A stretch of 64,000 bases of DNA, taken from positions 115,367 through 179,366 of the IMG/VR virus record IMGVR_UViG_3300033146_004399; one strand, 5' to 3'. The notes below the pieces were generated by a model. That model saw only the letters and a list, made by a program, of their open reading frames with translations. It was not told where the DNA came from and did no database searches. The stretch is from a virus. Of the stretch, positions 42,153 to 49,444 are shown in pieces (positions within the stretch are counted from its first letter, which is position 1; the number at the start of each line of letters is the position of its first letter). A program made the translations under genes and the position numbers.

Positions 42153-42165
42153 CATATTTTATTAT
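42151..42165 (+). promoter_or_regulatory. AGCATATTTTATTAT element
   Basis: Variant of the repeated element, 20 bases before the TTG start at 42186, overlapping the preceding stop. Confidence 0.45.
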
Positions 42166-42185
42166 AAAAAGTTGGAGTTTTTCTT

Positions 42186-42692
42186 TTGAACACAAATGAA
42201 ATAGCAAAATCTCTCTTAACATCTGAACAAAATATAAATAATGTTATAACTTTTAAAATGAATGATTATAAAAGTATGGATAAAAAAACAATTTTAAATC
42301 CAGATACATTTATAAATATAGAACATTATGTCATGGCTTTTCAAGTATCTTCCGTTGGAGATGTTGATAAAATTGAATACGCAAATATTCCAGGTTTTAT
42401 TTTTTGTGATTGGCATCTTAATAATCAAAACGTAAAAAGAAAAACACAGCCTCACTATATTTGGGATAGCACAATCTTATTTAAAAATGAATTAGTAAAA
42501 GCCTATCTTAACGAAATTCAAGTTAAAACAGAAAAAGTAATAGTAAACCCCTTTGAAAATATATTTAAAGAAAATGTGGTTCAAGTAAACGGTATCATAA
42601 CTGTTGAAACTACAAAAGACGTAATAGATATATTTATAAATTCAAAACATCTATATTTTGTCAATAAGGATAGTTTGTATGGAACACAATGA
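42186..42692 (+). CDS. hypothetical protein, TTG start
   Basis: 168 aa. TTG 42186 is preceded by TTGGAG. Not recognised; soluble, with PGFIFCDWHLNNQ in the middle. Begins a series of small overlapping genes. Confidence 0.5.
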   Translation: MNTNEIAKSLLTSEQNINNVITFKMNDYKSMDKKTILNPDTFINIEHYVMAFQVSSVGDVDKIEYANIPGFIFCDWHLNNQNVKRKTQPHYIWDSTILFKNELVKAYLNEIQVKTEKVIVNPFENIFKENVVQVNGIITVETTKDVIDIFINSKHLYFVNKDSLYGTQ

Positions 42693-42954
42693 AGCTATAG
42701 CTGCCTTAACTGAGAGTATATATATTCAGCCTAAAGATATTGTTGGGGTGGGATTTATATCTGATGTTAATACTCGTGATGTTGAAACAATGGAAGTTAC
42801 TTATAGAGGGCAATCATTTACCAAACCAACCAGACACCTAGACCAAGAAATAACTGTAAAATTAGATTATATGACTAGAGAATTGACAGCTATGATTATG
42901 TCAGGTGATGTAAAAGTTGTGATCATAAAACACAGAGGAGATTTACATGTTTAA
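42679..42954 (+). CDS. hypothetical protein
   Basis: 91 aa from ATG 42679, eight bases after AAGGA; overlaps the previous gene by 14 bases. Beta-rich (VTYRGQSF, DQEITVKLDY). Not recognised. Confidence 0.5.
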   Translation: MEHNEAIAALTESIYIQPKDIVGVGFISDVNTRDVETMEVTYRGQSFTKPTRHLDQEITVKLDYMTRELTAMIMSGDVKVVIIKHRGDLHV

Positions 42955-43201
42955 TAAAAAGAAAATAAAGAATGCTAAAGAAGAATTTCAGAGAGACTTC
43001 AAAGAATTTATTAGAGACCTCCTATTTGAAGATACTGGTTCTGCTCTTGGAAAAGCACATAGATTTATTAAACCTTTTTTAGACAGTGGATTAGTTGACA
43101 GTTTTGGGTTTGACGTAAATAAAAGCGGGACTACAAATACTCTTATAAAATATACAGATGGTGATTCTATAGCTTATACACTCTTCGATGAACAGTCCTA
43201 A
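42947..43201 (+). CDS. hypothetical protein
   Basis: 84 aa, opening MFNKKKIKNAKEEFQRDFKE, helical first half then a beta half. The opening resembles 40571-40786. GGAGA site upstream, overlap with the next gene. Not recognised. Confidence 0.5.
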   Translation: MFNKKKIKNAKEEFQRDFKEFIRDLLFEDTGSALGKAHRFIKPFLDSGLVDSFGFDVNKSGTTNTLIKYTDGDSIAYTLFDEQS

Positions 43202-43451
43202 AGCTGCTAAGAATATATTAGCAGGGAAAAGCTGCTATGATTGTAGATTTTTTAAGAATGATAAATGCCGTTACGGAAATTTATCGGAAGAATTATGGTG
43301 TGATCAGTGGGATAGTCCAAATGGTGCTCATAAGTTACGTGTCAATTGGACCAAGGAATCTGAAAAAGATATTAAAGCTTACCGTGGACTAAATGTTGAA
43401 GAAGAATTAATTAAAGCTGTCCAAACAGAAATAGATAAGGAGTTGAAATGA
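43188..43451 (+). CDS. Cys4 small protein with a major-capsid-like tail
   Basis: 87 aa. Residues 6-43 are the family core: AAKNILAGKSCYDC, C, WCDQW. From residue ~48 the tail KLRVNWTKESEKDIKAYRGL...EEELIKAV..EIDKEL aligns without gaps to residues 299-338 of this phage's major capsid protein (KLKAMWSQESEQDLKAYHGL...DAELTALV..EMIAEI), about 17 of 39 identical. The gene therefore pairs a likely zinc knuckle with a copy of a capsid segment. Overlaps neighbours on both sides. Confidence 0.7.
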   Translation: MNSPKAAKNILAGKSCYDCRFFKNDKCRYGNLSEELWCDQWDSPNGAHKLRVNWTKESEKDIKAYRGLNVEEELIKAVQTEIDKELK

Positions 43452-43930
43452 TATATGATAAAAGAATGGATGCTTTATTAACACAATATCGTAATAAACT
43501 AACAGATTCACTTGAGTCAGTAACGACGCCAACTACAGAAAGGAAGGTGAGAGTTAATACTCCTTACGGATATGAATATAAAAGTAAGATGGTAAAATTT
43601 AAAAGATTGGATTGGAAAGGCACTCCAATTAAATGGGGTTTCAATGATGCAGAAGCAGAATTTAATACTAATAATTTTGAAGAACATTTTGTAGTAGCAG
43701 ACAGAAAACGTATGGATAAAATCATGGCTCACACTTTTAAAACTTTTGATAGCTATATAGATAAAGAGGTGGCTAAAATCCTTTTAGAAGGACACTCTGC
43801 ATTCTTCAATTATCGTGATGCAATAGATGTTACTGTTGAAGTTACAGAGAGTTGTGTCTCTCCTAAAGGAAATTGTATTACCCATATTATTCTTAAACCT
43901 TCAATAACTATAGCGGTTGAAGATGGTTGA
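43448..43930 (+). CDS. hypothetical protein
   Basis: 160 aa, not recognised. N-terminal helix, basic middle (GYEYKSKMVKFKRLDWKG), then a helical and beta region. Coupled by overlap to the two Cys4 genes that carry capsid-like and portal-like tails. Confidence 0.5.
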   Translation: MIYDKRMDALLTQYRNKLTDSLESVTTPTTERKVRVNTPYGYEYKSKMVKFKRLDWKGTPIKWGFNDAEAEFNTNNFEEHFVVADRKRMDKIMAHTFKTFDSYIDKEVAKILLEGHSAFFNYRDAIDVTVEVTESCVSPKGNCITHIILKPSITIAVEDG

Positions 43931-44162
43931 GGAAGCCAAAAACATCCTTATAGGGAAAAGTTGTTATGATTGTGCATATCTACAAAAAAATAATATATGT
44001 AGTATTGATTCTAAAATAATACCTGAAGAAAAAAGTTGTCCCAGTTGGTCTCCACCAAGTGAGAATTTAATAGAAAAACTAAGAGATCAAATAGTGGCAG
44101 TAGTAGGTGTACCAAAGGAGTATTTATATGGAAAGAAAAATAATGGAAGCATGGCACGATGA
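43923..44162 (+). CDS. Cys4 small protein with a portal-like tail
   Basis: 79 aa from ATG 43923. Core EEAKNILIGKSCYDC...C...SCPSW (residues 4-42). The tail RDQIVAVVGVPKEYLYG followed by K-N-N-G-S resembles the portal segment KDQILRTMGIPTGYLGG followed by N-S-S-D-A-G, which lies shortly after the intein in gp20. About nine of 23 positions match, weaker than the capsid case but in a conserved portal stretch. Overlaps the previous gene by eight bases. Confidence 0.6.
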   Translation: MVEEAKNILIGKSCYDCAYLQKNNICSIDSKIIPEEKSCPSWSPPSENLIEKLRDQIVAVVGVPKEYLYGKKNNGSMAR

Positions 44163-44274
44163 AAATTTAATAATAACTAAACATGGTCTTACACAAATGA
44201 GAGCATTAATTATAATAGGAACAATTTTAGGATTTGCACTTGGTATGCAAACAATGTATTTAATTTTACTGTAA
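44128..44274 (+). CDS. small single-helix membrane protein
   Basis: 48 aa; a hydrophilic start (MERKIMEAWHDENLIITKHG) and one membrane helix (about 25-48). AAGGAG seven bases upstream. Just before the PRPP synthetase. Function unknown. Confidence 0.5.
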   Translation: MERKIMEAWHDENLIITKHGLTQMRALIIIGTILGFALGMQTMYLILL

Positions 44275-44286
44275 AAGGGGTTAATT

Positions 44287-45243
44287 ATGGCATCACGTCT
44301 TCCAAGATTAAAGTTTTTTTCCGGTCGTTCAAACTTACCATTAGCTAAAAAAGTTATAGATGCTAATGGTATTAAAGGTTCTAAAATTAATTTCTTTGAT
44401 TTTAAGAATAAAGAGATTAAAGTAAAAATTGAGGATAGTGTAAGAGGTGAAGACGTGTTTATTCTCCAGACTACAGCTCCTGACCATCCGCATAAATGGA
44501 TGATGGAATTATTCATTATGGCTCACACAGCTAAAAGAGCATCTGCTCGTCGAATAACAGCTGTTATGCCTTATATTTATGGTTCACGTCAAGATAGGAA
44601 GACTGAGCCTAGAAGTCCTATAACGATTCAACTTATGGGCCACCTTTTAGCAGCAGCAGGAGTTAATAGGCTTATAACTGTTGAGTTACACAATTTTGCA
44701 TCGGTTGCTGCATTCGGTGATATCGTTGTAGATGTTATTACTTCCTCAAAACTATTTTATCCACATATCCAACATCTATTTACAAATGATACGGTTGTTA
44801 TGTCTCCTGATGCTGGTGGCGTTCCAAGAGCTAAACATTACGCAAATCGTTTTAATACAGAATTAGGCTTCTGTTATAAAGCGAGAGAAGGAGAAGGACA
44901 GGCTAAAGTTCTATCTTTTAATGCAGATGTTAGTGGAAAAAACGTTGTAATCATAGATGATATTATAGATTCAGCTGGTACTCTTTGTACTGTAGTTGAA
45001 GCAGCTAAAGATGAGGGCGCGAAGAATATATACGTTGTCGCAACTCATGCTATTCTTTCTGGAGACGCATTAAAGAATATAGCTAATTCTAGTATTGATA
45101 AAGTTTACATCTCAGATTCAATCTCTCATTACTCTCTACCTGATATATTTGAAGTTATAAGTTTAGGACCTCTGTTAGCTAAAACAATAAAAGCAGTATC
45201 AGCAGATGAAAGTGTCGGGGATCTCTTTGAAAAGGATAAATAG
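44287..45243 (+). CDS. prs: ribose-phosphate pyrophosphokinase (PRPP synthetase)
   Basis: 318 aa, normal family length. Features: FSGRSNLPLAKKV at the N-terminus, MPYIYGSRQDRKTEPRSPIT (ATP-binding), MSPDAGGVPRAKHYANRF, and the PRPP-binding loop VVIIDDIIDSAGTLC. It makes PRPP from ribose 5-phosphate and ATP, the precursor for nucleotides and NAD. Along with the NMN adenylyltransferase-like domain at 21603 it could support nucleotide or NAD supply during infection. Ends in TAG. Confidence 0.92.
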   Translation: MASRLPRLKFFSGRSNLPLAKKVIDANGIKGSKINFFDFKNKEIKVKIEDSVRGEDVFILQTTAPDHPHKWMMELFIMAHTAKRASARRITAVMPYIYGSRQDRKTEPRSPITIQLMGHLLAAAGVNRLITVELHNFASVAAFGDIVVDVITSSKLFYPHIQHLFTNDTVVMSPDAGGVPRAKHYANRFNTELGFCYKAREGEGQAKVLSFNADVSGKNVVIIDDIIDSAGTLCTVVEAAKDEGAKNIYVVATHAILSGDALKNIANSSIDKVYISDSISHYSLPDIFEVISLGPLLAKTIKAVSADESVGDLFEKDK

Positions 45244-45245
45244 AA

Positions 45246-45659
45246 ATGTTTAATACTACAGTTCAAGAAATAAATTCCCTGGATAATTTAGATGATTTCT
45301 ATAAAGTAACTAAAGCAATTGGTCTCTCAATTGGGAAGAAGGTTGATTATGTTCAAGCTCCATCCTTCTATACAATGGTTAAGGGGGCTGAATTTGAACT
45401 TGTTTCAGAGTATAGACAAGTAAGACCTTATCAATATAACTATCTTGGTATAATATATCTTTTTTACGCTCATATGGATAGGGATGTAATATACATTCTT
45501 GCTACTCGATATAGTCGTAAAGATATAGTATATGATATTAAAATAGATATTGAGAAGGTTAAAGAAGAAAAAATAGATGATGATTATATGAAGGCGCTTA
45601 TAGAAGTTGATGAGTTCCTAAATGGTGAATATATAGATAGGGAGTTAAATATTGGATGA
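45246..45659 (+). CDS. hypothetical protein
   Basis: 137 aa, soluble, not recognised; Tyr- and Asp-rich (YLGIIYLFYAHMDRDVIYIL). Two bases after the PRPP synthetase stop and overlapping the next gene, so part of the same unit. Confidence 0.55.
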   Translation: MFNTTVQEINSLDNLDDFYKVTKAIGLSIGKKVDYVQAPSFYTMVKGAEFELVSEYRQVRPYQYNYLGIIYLFYAHMDRDVIYILATRYSRKDIVYDIKIDIEKVKEEKIDDDYMKALIEVDEFLNGEYIDRELNIG

Positions 45660-45873
45660 AGAAATAATAGCAAAATATTTATTAGTTGGTGATACGATAA
45701 TTGATCTTATTAAAAAAGATGCAGATATGTATTATTCATGGCAAGCAAATATAGCAGTAGCATTTCAAGATGAGTATCACCGTAATAATAAGAAATATAA
45801 AAATAGAAAAGATATTCATAAAATTGCTAATGAAGCCGCAAAGCATTTTTTAGACTTATTAATAAGGAAATAA
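45652..45873 (+). CDS. hypothetical small helical protein, TTG start
   Basis: 73 aa, helical (EEIIAKYLLVGDTIIDLIKK), TTG at 45652 inside the previous gene's end, preceded by TAGGGAG. Not recognised. Confidence 0.45.
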   Translation: MDEEIIAKYLLVGDTIIDLIKKDADMYYSWQANIAVAFQDEYHRNNKKYKNRKDIHKIANEAAKHFLDLLIRK

Positions 45874-45874
45874 A

Positions 45875-46009
45875 ATGGATAAAGATTACAACGGTATCAT
45901 GATTAAGAAGTATCATATTGAAGAAGAGAATGTACGAGAACAAGTATTTGAGAATGTATCACTTTCCTCCCTAAAAGTATCTCAACTAATTTGGATGTTA
46001 GTAATTTGA
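45875..46009 (+). CDS. hypothetical very small protein
   Basis: 44 aa (MDKDYNGIMIKKYHIEEENV...), one base after the previous stop and overlapping the next gene. Weak evidence beyond packing. Confidence 0.4.
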   Translation: MDKDYNGIMIKKYHIEEENVREQVFENVSLSSLKVSQLIWMLVI

Positions 46010-46359
46010 AGTATAAAATATCACTCATTAAAAATCAAATAGAGAATATATATCAAACAAGTATTAAGCCCCTCGAAGATGAGATCAAGCAATTTAAAGT
46101 GGATATTAAAAATATAAAAAAAGACAGGAAACAAAACGTTGATACTAAAAGAATTTTAAAAATTATTGATCAAGCTGTGAGTCAAAATCCTGATAATATA
46201 GTATTAAATACTAAAAGATTGCTATTGGATGGAAGCGCAGACTTTATGATTAATCTTAATAAAATTGATGAATTAACAGAAAATGAGAAGGAAGAATTAT
46301 ATGAACAGTATGTATATGAATTCAAAGTTATGGCTGGAATAATACAACCGAAAATGTAA
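45991..46359 (+). CDS. hypothetical coiled-coil protein, TTG start
   Basis: 122 aa, helical with Lys/Ile heptads (YKISLIKNQIENIYQTSIKP, DIKNIKKDRKQ). TTG start uncertain. Not recognised. Confidence 0.5.
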   Translation: MDVSNLKYKISLIKNQIENIYQTSIKPLEDEIKQFKVDIKNIKKDRKQNVDTKRILKIIDQAVSQNPDNIVLNTKRLLLDGSADFMINLNKIDELTENEKEELYEQYVYEFKVMAGIIQPKM

Positions 46360-46375
46360 TATTTTATATTGCGAA

Positions 46376-46390
46376 AGCATAATTATAAAT
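46376..46390 (+). promoter_or_regulatory. AGCATAATTATAAAT element
   Basis: Variant of the repeated element, 21 bases before the dUTPase ATG, overlapping a TATAAATA-like string (ATTATAAATATAT) close to the T4 late promoter. Confidence 0.5.
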
Positions 46391-46411
46391 ATATAAAAAG
46401 TAGGAGAAAAA

Positions 46412-46921
46412 ATGTTATTAAAATTTGTAAAGACAAGAGAAGTAGAAAGTCCAAATAGAGGACACGCAACAGATGCAGGAATTGATTTTAGAATGCCTGA
46501 GTTTAGTGATGAATTTAGAGAAAGTATTCATAATAATGACGCGAATACTGGCTCATATTTTGATGGGGATAAATTAATTATACCTGCCAACTGCAACACC
46601 GTTATTCCATCAGGTATAAAAGTTGAAATACCATTTGGTTATATGGGGATGTTTGCAGATAAAAGTGGAGTGGCATCTAAAACTGATTTAATAGTAGGCG
46701 CAAAAATTATAGATACCTTCTATTCAGGTGAGGTACATATCGATCTTCACAATATTGGTAAAAGTGAAGTTCGTCTTGAAGCCGGACAAAAACTGGCTCA
46801 GATGATTTTGATTCCCATCTTAAATTGTGATTTAACTGAAGTTGGTGAAGATCAGCTATATGATTGGATGAAGCCAGATTCTATAAGAGGCGAGGGCGGA
46901 TTTGGCTCTACTGGTAAATGA
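46412..46921 (+). CDS. dut: dUTP diphosphatase
   Basis: 169 aa trimeric-type dUTPase. Motif 1 ATDAGIDFR, motif 2 DKSGVASKT, motif 3 GAKIIDTFYSGEVHIDL (catalytic Asp and uracil-binding Tyr), motif 4-like GQKLAQMILIP, and motif 5 RGEGGFGSTG. It turns dUTP into dUMP and PPi, keeping uracil out of DNA and feeding dTMP synthesis. AGGAG site; an AGCATAATTA element upstream. Confidence 0.92.
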   Translation: MLLKFVKTREVESPNRGHATDAGIDFRMPEFSDEFRESIHNNDANTGSYFDGDKLIIPANCNTVIPSGIKVEIPFGYMGMFADKSGVASKTDLIVGAKIIDTFYSGEVHIDLHNIGKSEVRLEAGQKLAQMILIPILNCDLTEVGEDQLYDWMKPDSIRGEGGFGSTGK

Positions 46922-47157
46922 CGGAATTGTATAATATTGTTGCCAGCAATATAATAGCTGGCAAACAATGTATAAATTGTGTATGGTCTAAAAAAGCCAC
47001 TCCTGGATTTATACATTGTTTAAATGATAAAGACTATAAAGATTCTATAGGTACTAATGATATAAGTATAAAAGATTACGCTAAAACTATTTTATGGAAG
47101 GAGACGTATTCTTGTGAATGTTGGCACGGTGGTGAGAAATCTCCTCCTAGAACATAA
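46918..47157 (+). CDS. Cys4 small-protein family member
   Basis: 79 aa. VASNIIAGKQCINCVWS...HCLND...YSCECWHGG: CxxC...C...CxCW. Overlaps the dUTPase stop by ATGA. First of a run of eight related genes up to 48.5 kb. Confidence 0.6.
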   Translation: MTELYNIVASNIIAGKQCINCVWSKKATPGFIHCLNDKDYKDSIGTNDISIKDYAKTILWKETYSCECWHGGEKSPPRT

Positions 47158-47283
47158 TTGTAAATGTTCTGAACGGTTTGCATCCTTATGTAATTGTGGC
47201 GCAAGAGCTATTATAGATTAAAACAATAGTTACTAACGGAATATCAAAAGATGAGAGAAATTTGTGAAGAATGGGATTCATAG
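47129..47283 (+). pseudogene. decayed Cys4 family member
   Basis: GTG 47129 reads VVRNLLLEHNCKCSE...LCNCGARAIID and stops at 47221. The missing family end, REICEEWDS, is found in another frame up to the TAG at 47281-47283, with a further in-frame TAG at about 47226. So the gene is split by a frameshift. The first 30 codons may still be translated. Confidence 0.45.
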
Positions 47284-47289
47284 TATAAT
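47262..47289 (+). promoter_or_regulatory. sigma70-like promoter TTGTGA-N16-TATAAT
   Basis: TTGTGA 47262-47267 and TATAAT 47284-47289, 16-base spacer, 26 bases before the GTG of the next gene. The -35 box fits the TTGGAN set less well. Confidence 0.5.
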
Positions 47290-47315
47290 TAAAAAAGTAA
47301 AGCCGGAGAATACAT

Positions 47316-47522
47316 GTGGAAAGTGGCAAAGTAACAGATAGGAAGAAGTGTAAAAACTGTATCTATATAAGACGTAAAAGAAACAAATTTTATTGTTCTA
47401 ATAATATTCAAGTTACTAATATAATAGGTGTAGATATTGTTACAGCGTCTAATTTATTAGCTTCAGGCGGGAAGGTACAAATTGATGAGGACGGAACATG
47501 TGAATACTGGTCAGATTGCTAA
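47316..47522 (+). CDS. Cys4 small-protein family member, GTG start
   Basis: 68 aa. DRKKCKNCIYIRRKRNKFYC...GTCEYWSDC: CxxC...C...CxxW, but the conserved helix ASNLLASGG sits between the third and fourth Cys rather than before the first. CGGAGAA ribosome binding site. Confidence 0.55.
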   Translation: MESGKVTDRKKCKNCIYIRRKRNKFYCSNNIQVTNIIGVDIVTASNLLASGGKVQIDEDGTCEYWSDC

Positions 47523-47757
47523 AAATGTTCTCCTAGAGAGAATTTGTGATAATTGTACTCATTACGTCGATAACGATTTTGACGTTGGTGGAATATGTAG
47601 AAAAAATAGTCTCGACCTACCTGGGAAATCTATACCTAAGGAAAATACCTGTCTTGAGTGGAAAGAAGGTTTCCGCCTTGAAATTAAAATGACATCCATC
47701 CCCATAACAGTTAAAGCAAGGAAATTGAAGATTAAATGGACTAAAGATGCTGAGTAA
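47485..47757 (+). CDS. Cys4 small protein with a major-capsid-like tail
   Basis: 90 aa from ATG 47485. Core IAKNVLLERICDNC...ICRKN...NTCLEWKEG. The tail, EIKMTSIPITVKARKLKIKW then TKDAE, aligns to major capsid residues 285-309 (RITIGNIPVAVKTRKLKAMW then SQESE), 11 of 26 identical and most others conservative. This segment directly precedes and partly overlaps the one copied in 43188-43451. Overlaps the previous gene by 38 bases. Confidence 0.68.
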   Translation: MRTEHVNTGQIAKNVLLERICDNCTHYVDNDFDVGGICRKNSLDLPGKSIPKENTCLEWKEGFRLEIKMTSIPITVKARKLKIKWTKDAE

Positions 47758-47902
47758 AAATGAAAAAGCTAAAAATATTCTTATAGGGAAAGTGTGTAAG
47801 AATTGTATATATAAACATCCGTATAAAGATTATTATTGTTTCTTCTATGATATTAGAATATTTAAAAATATATGTAAGGACTTTAAATATAATGACAGAT
47901 GA
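47747..47902 (+). CDS. Cys4 small-protein family member
   Basis: 51 aa. EKAKNILIGKVCKNCIYK...YCFFY...ICKDFKYND: CxxC...C...C, with Phe in place of the usual Trp. Overlaps both neighbours. Confidence 0.55.
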   Translation: MLSKNEKAKNILIGKVCKNCIYKHPYKDYYCFFYDIRIFKNICKDFKYNDR

Positions 47903-48104
47903 CATCCTTGCTAAGAAACTTTTAACTCGCCAGGAATTAAAATCAACCATGTTATACAGTGTGGATAGAAATAGTGTAACAGTTTATGATTGTCCGGCTT
48001 GTAGAGAAGACCATATAGACGCTTAAGTCTTATGTGATATGAAGGGACATTTTTATATAAGGTGCCCTAATACAGGTTTAAAAATTGTTGGTGTCTATGC
48101 ATAA
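47892..48104 (+). pseudogene. zinc ribbon protein gene with in-frame TAA
   Basis: ATG 47892 gives 44 codons ending YDCPACREDHIDA, then TAA (48024-48026); the same frame goes on VLCDMKGHFYIRCPNTGLKI to TAA 48102. CPAC plus the later C..RCPNTG would together make a four-Cys ribbon, so the stop splits one domain. Confidence 0.5.
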
Positions 48105-48112
48105 TTTATTTT

Positions 48113-48295
48113 ATGGAAAATCATACTAAAGCTAAACATCTTCTTTTAAATCATAATTGTTATAATTGTGATTTCTATTTTAAAAAGTTTAATAATTGTA
48201 TGATGTTAATGATTAAGGAACATGTAACTAAAGAGAAGGCAATTTTGCCGAGAGAGTTAATTTGTGACAATTGGAATAATGAGCAACAACAATAA
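48113..48295 (+). CDS. Cys4 small-protein family member
   Basis: 60 aa. TKAKHLLLNHNCYNCDFYF...NCMML...LICDNWNNE: full CxxC...C...CxxW pattern. Overlaps the next gene by 17 bases. Confidence 0.6.
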   Translation: MENHTKAKHLLLNHNCYNCDFYFKKFNNCMMLMIKEHVTKEKAILPRELICDNWNNEQQQ

Positions 48296-48494
48296 GATCG
48301 TAGCGGAAGCTAAAGCGTTATTAGCTGATAAAAATTGTAAAAATTGTAAATTTAATTTAATCCATGCTAGTTGGAATGCAATGAACCTGGAAGAGTGCGG
48401 CTGGTGGTATCATAATGACAGAGGGAGCAAAAAGTCACTTAATCCTCCGCCAGTAAAAGAATACGGAGCTTGTAAGTTATGGAAACATGTTTAA
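48279..48494 (+). CDS. Cys4 small-protein family member
   Basis: 71 aa from ATG 48279. VAEAKALLADKNCKNCKFN...ECGWW...GACKLWKHV: CxxC...C...CxxW. Last member of the run; a new promoter follows. Confidence 0.6.
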   Translation: MSNNNKIVAEAKALLADKNCKNCKFNLIHASWNAMNLEECGWWYHNDRGSKKSLNPPPVKEYGACKLWKHV

Positions 48495-48520
48495 ACTCTC
48501 TTAAAATTCGTTAAATAGTT

Positions 48521-48548
48521 TTGGATAATACAAAGAATATGGTATAAT
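48521..48548 (+). promoter_or_regulatory. sigma70-like promoter TTGGAT-N16-TATAAT
   Basis: TTGGAT 48521-48526 and TATAAT 48543-48548, spacer 16, 36 bases before the lipoprotein ATG, which has an AAAGAGGTG ribosome binding site. Confidence 0.75.
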
Positions 48549-48583
48549 ATAAATATATAACAAAGGGATAAAGAGGTGAAAAG

Positions 48584-49396
48584 ATGAAAAGATTATTTAG
48601 TATTTTAATTCTCATAGTATTAGTATTTGCTGGCTGTGAAATGAATACACTCATTGTAGATGAAGGCTTTAGTCTTTTAGGCTTTAGTCTTATAGCGGAA
48701 GGAGTAAGCGCTGATTCTTCTGCGAGAGGGACTTCATCTAATGGTTTAAAATTAGCTTTTAGATCTTCAGATATTGAATTTTGGGCAGCTGGTGATAATT
48801 ATACAAACTTAATTTCTACAAAATTTGTAAGTGGTGGGGTTACAGATAAAAATGAATCAATTGAAATTAGTTTATCTGATACAGCTGAGAATGTAGTATT
48901 TATGCCTAATAAAGTTCATATTGAAAGAGGTTATGAGATGCCAAATTTCGATATGAATAAAGTATATAATATCGTACGTATGGATATCGGAAGTGGTCAG
49001 CTTACCTTAACTATGAACGGAAATCCAGTTAATGCATCAAATTCAACACTCAGTAGTACAAGTCTTAACGCAAACAGTATAGTGTTAGTTGACAGAAATA
49101 TTATGCATGAAGCTCATTATATCTCAAGACTCGAAATGCGTAATATTAACGATTATAATTATAACGTTGATGATGATTTTATAAAAGAATTTAATTCAAA
49201 TATAGGTAGTATAGACGTGGACGGTGCTTTATTTCTTCCTTTTGATTCAATTGATTTTGCTGGTAAAAATAAGGCTAAGAACGTTCATATAAGACTTAAA
49301 TGGAATATGGATGATATATTTGACATGGATAATGTGCTTAAAGGTACTGCTGATGGCACTCCATATGATTTTAGTGTTGAGGTAGAGATTAACTGA
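48584..49396 (+). CDS. phage-encoded lipoprotein
   Basis: 270 aa. Signal peptide MKRLFSILILIVLVFAGC with lipobox VFAGC, so Cys18 should be lipidated and the protein anchored facing outward or to the outer membrane. The rest is beta-rich, Ser/Asn-rich, without membrane helices or known domain. It is a single-gene unit with its own strong early-type promoter and terminator. A role in superinfection exclusion or receptor blocking is plausible by analogy with other phage lipoproteins, but not shown. Confidence 0.75.
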   Translation: MKRLFSILILIVLVFAGCEMNTLIVDEGFSLLGFSLIAEGVSADSSARGTSSNGLKLAFRSSDIEFWAAGDNYTNLISTKFVSGGVTDKNESIEISLSDTAENVVFMPNKVHIERGYEMPNFDMNKVYNIVRMDIGSGQLTLTMNGNPVNASNSTLSSTSLNANSIVLVDRNIMHEAHYISRLEMRNINDYNYNVDDDFIKEFNSNIGSIDVDGALFLPFDSIDFAGKNKAKNVHIRLKWNMDDIFDMDNVLKGTADGTPYDFSVEVEIN

Positions 49397-49415
49397 TATC
49401 ACATTATAAAAACAC

Positions 49416-49444
49416 AAGACACTCATTAAGAGTGTCTTTTTTTA
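49416..49444. terminator. terminator hairpin (CACTC type)
   Basis: AAGACACTC (49416-49424), ATTAA loop, GAGTGTCTT (49430-49438), then TTTTTTA. Serves the lipoprotein gene; the converging minus-strand gene ends at 49442, so it may act on both strands. Confidence 0.85.
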
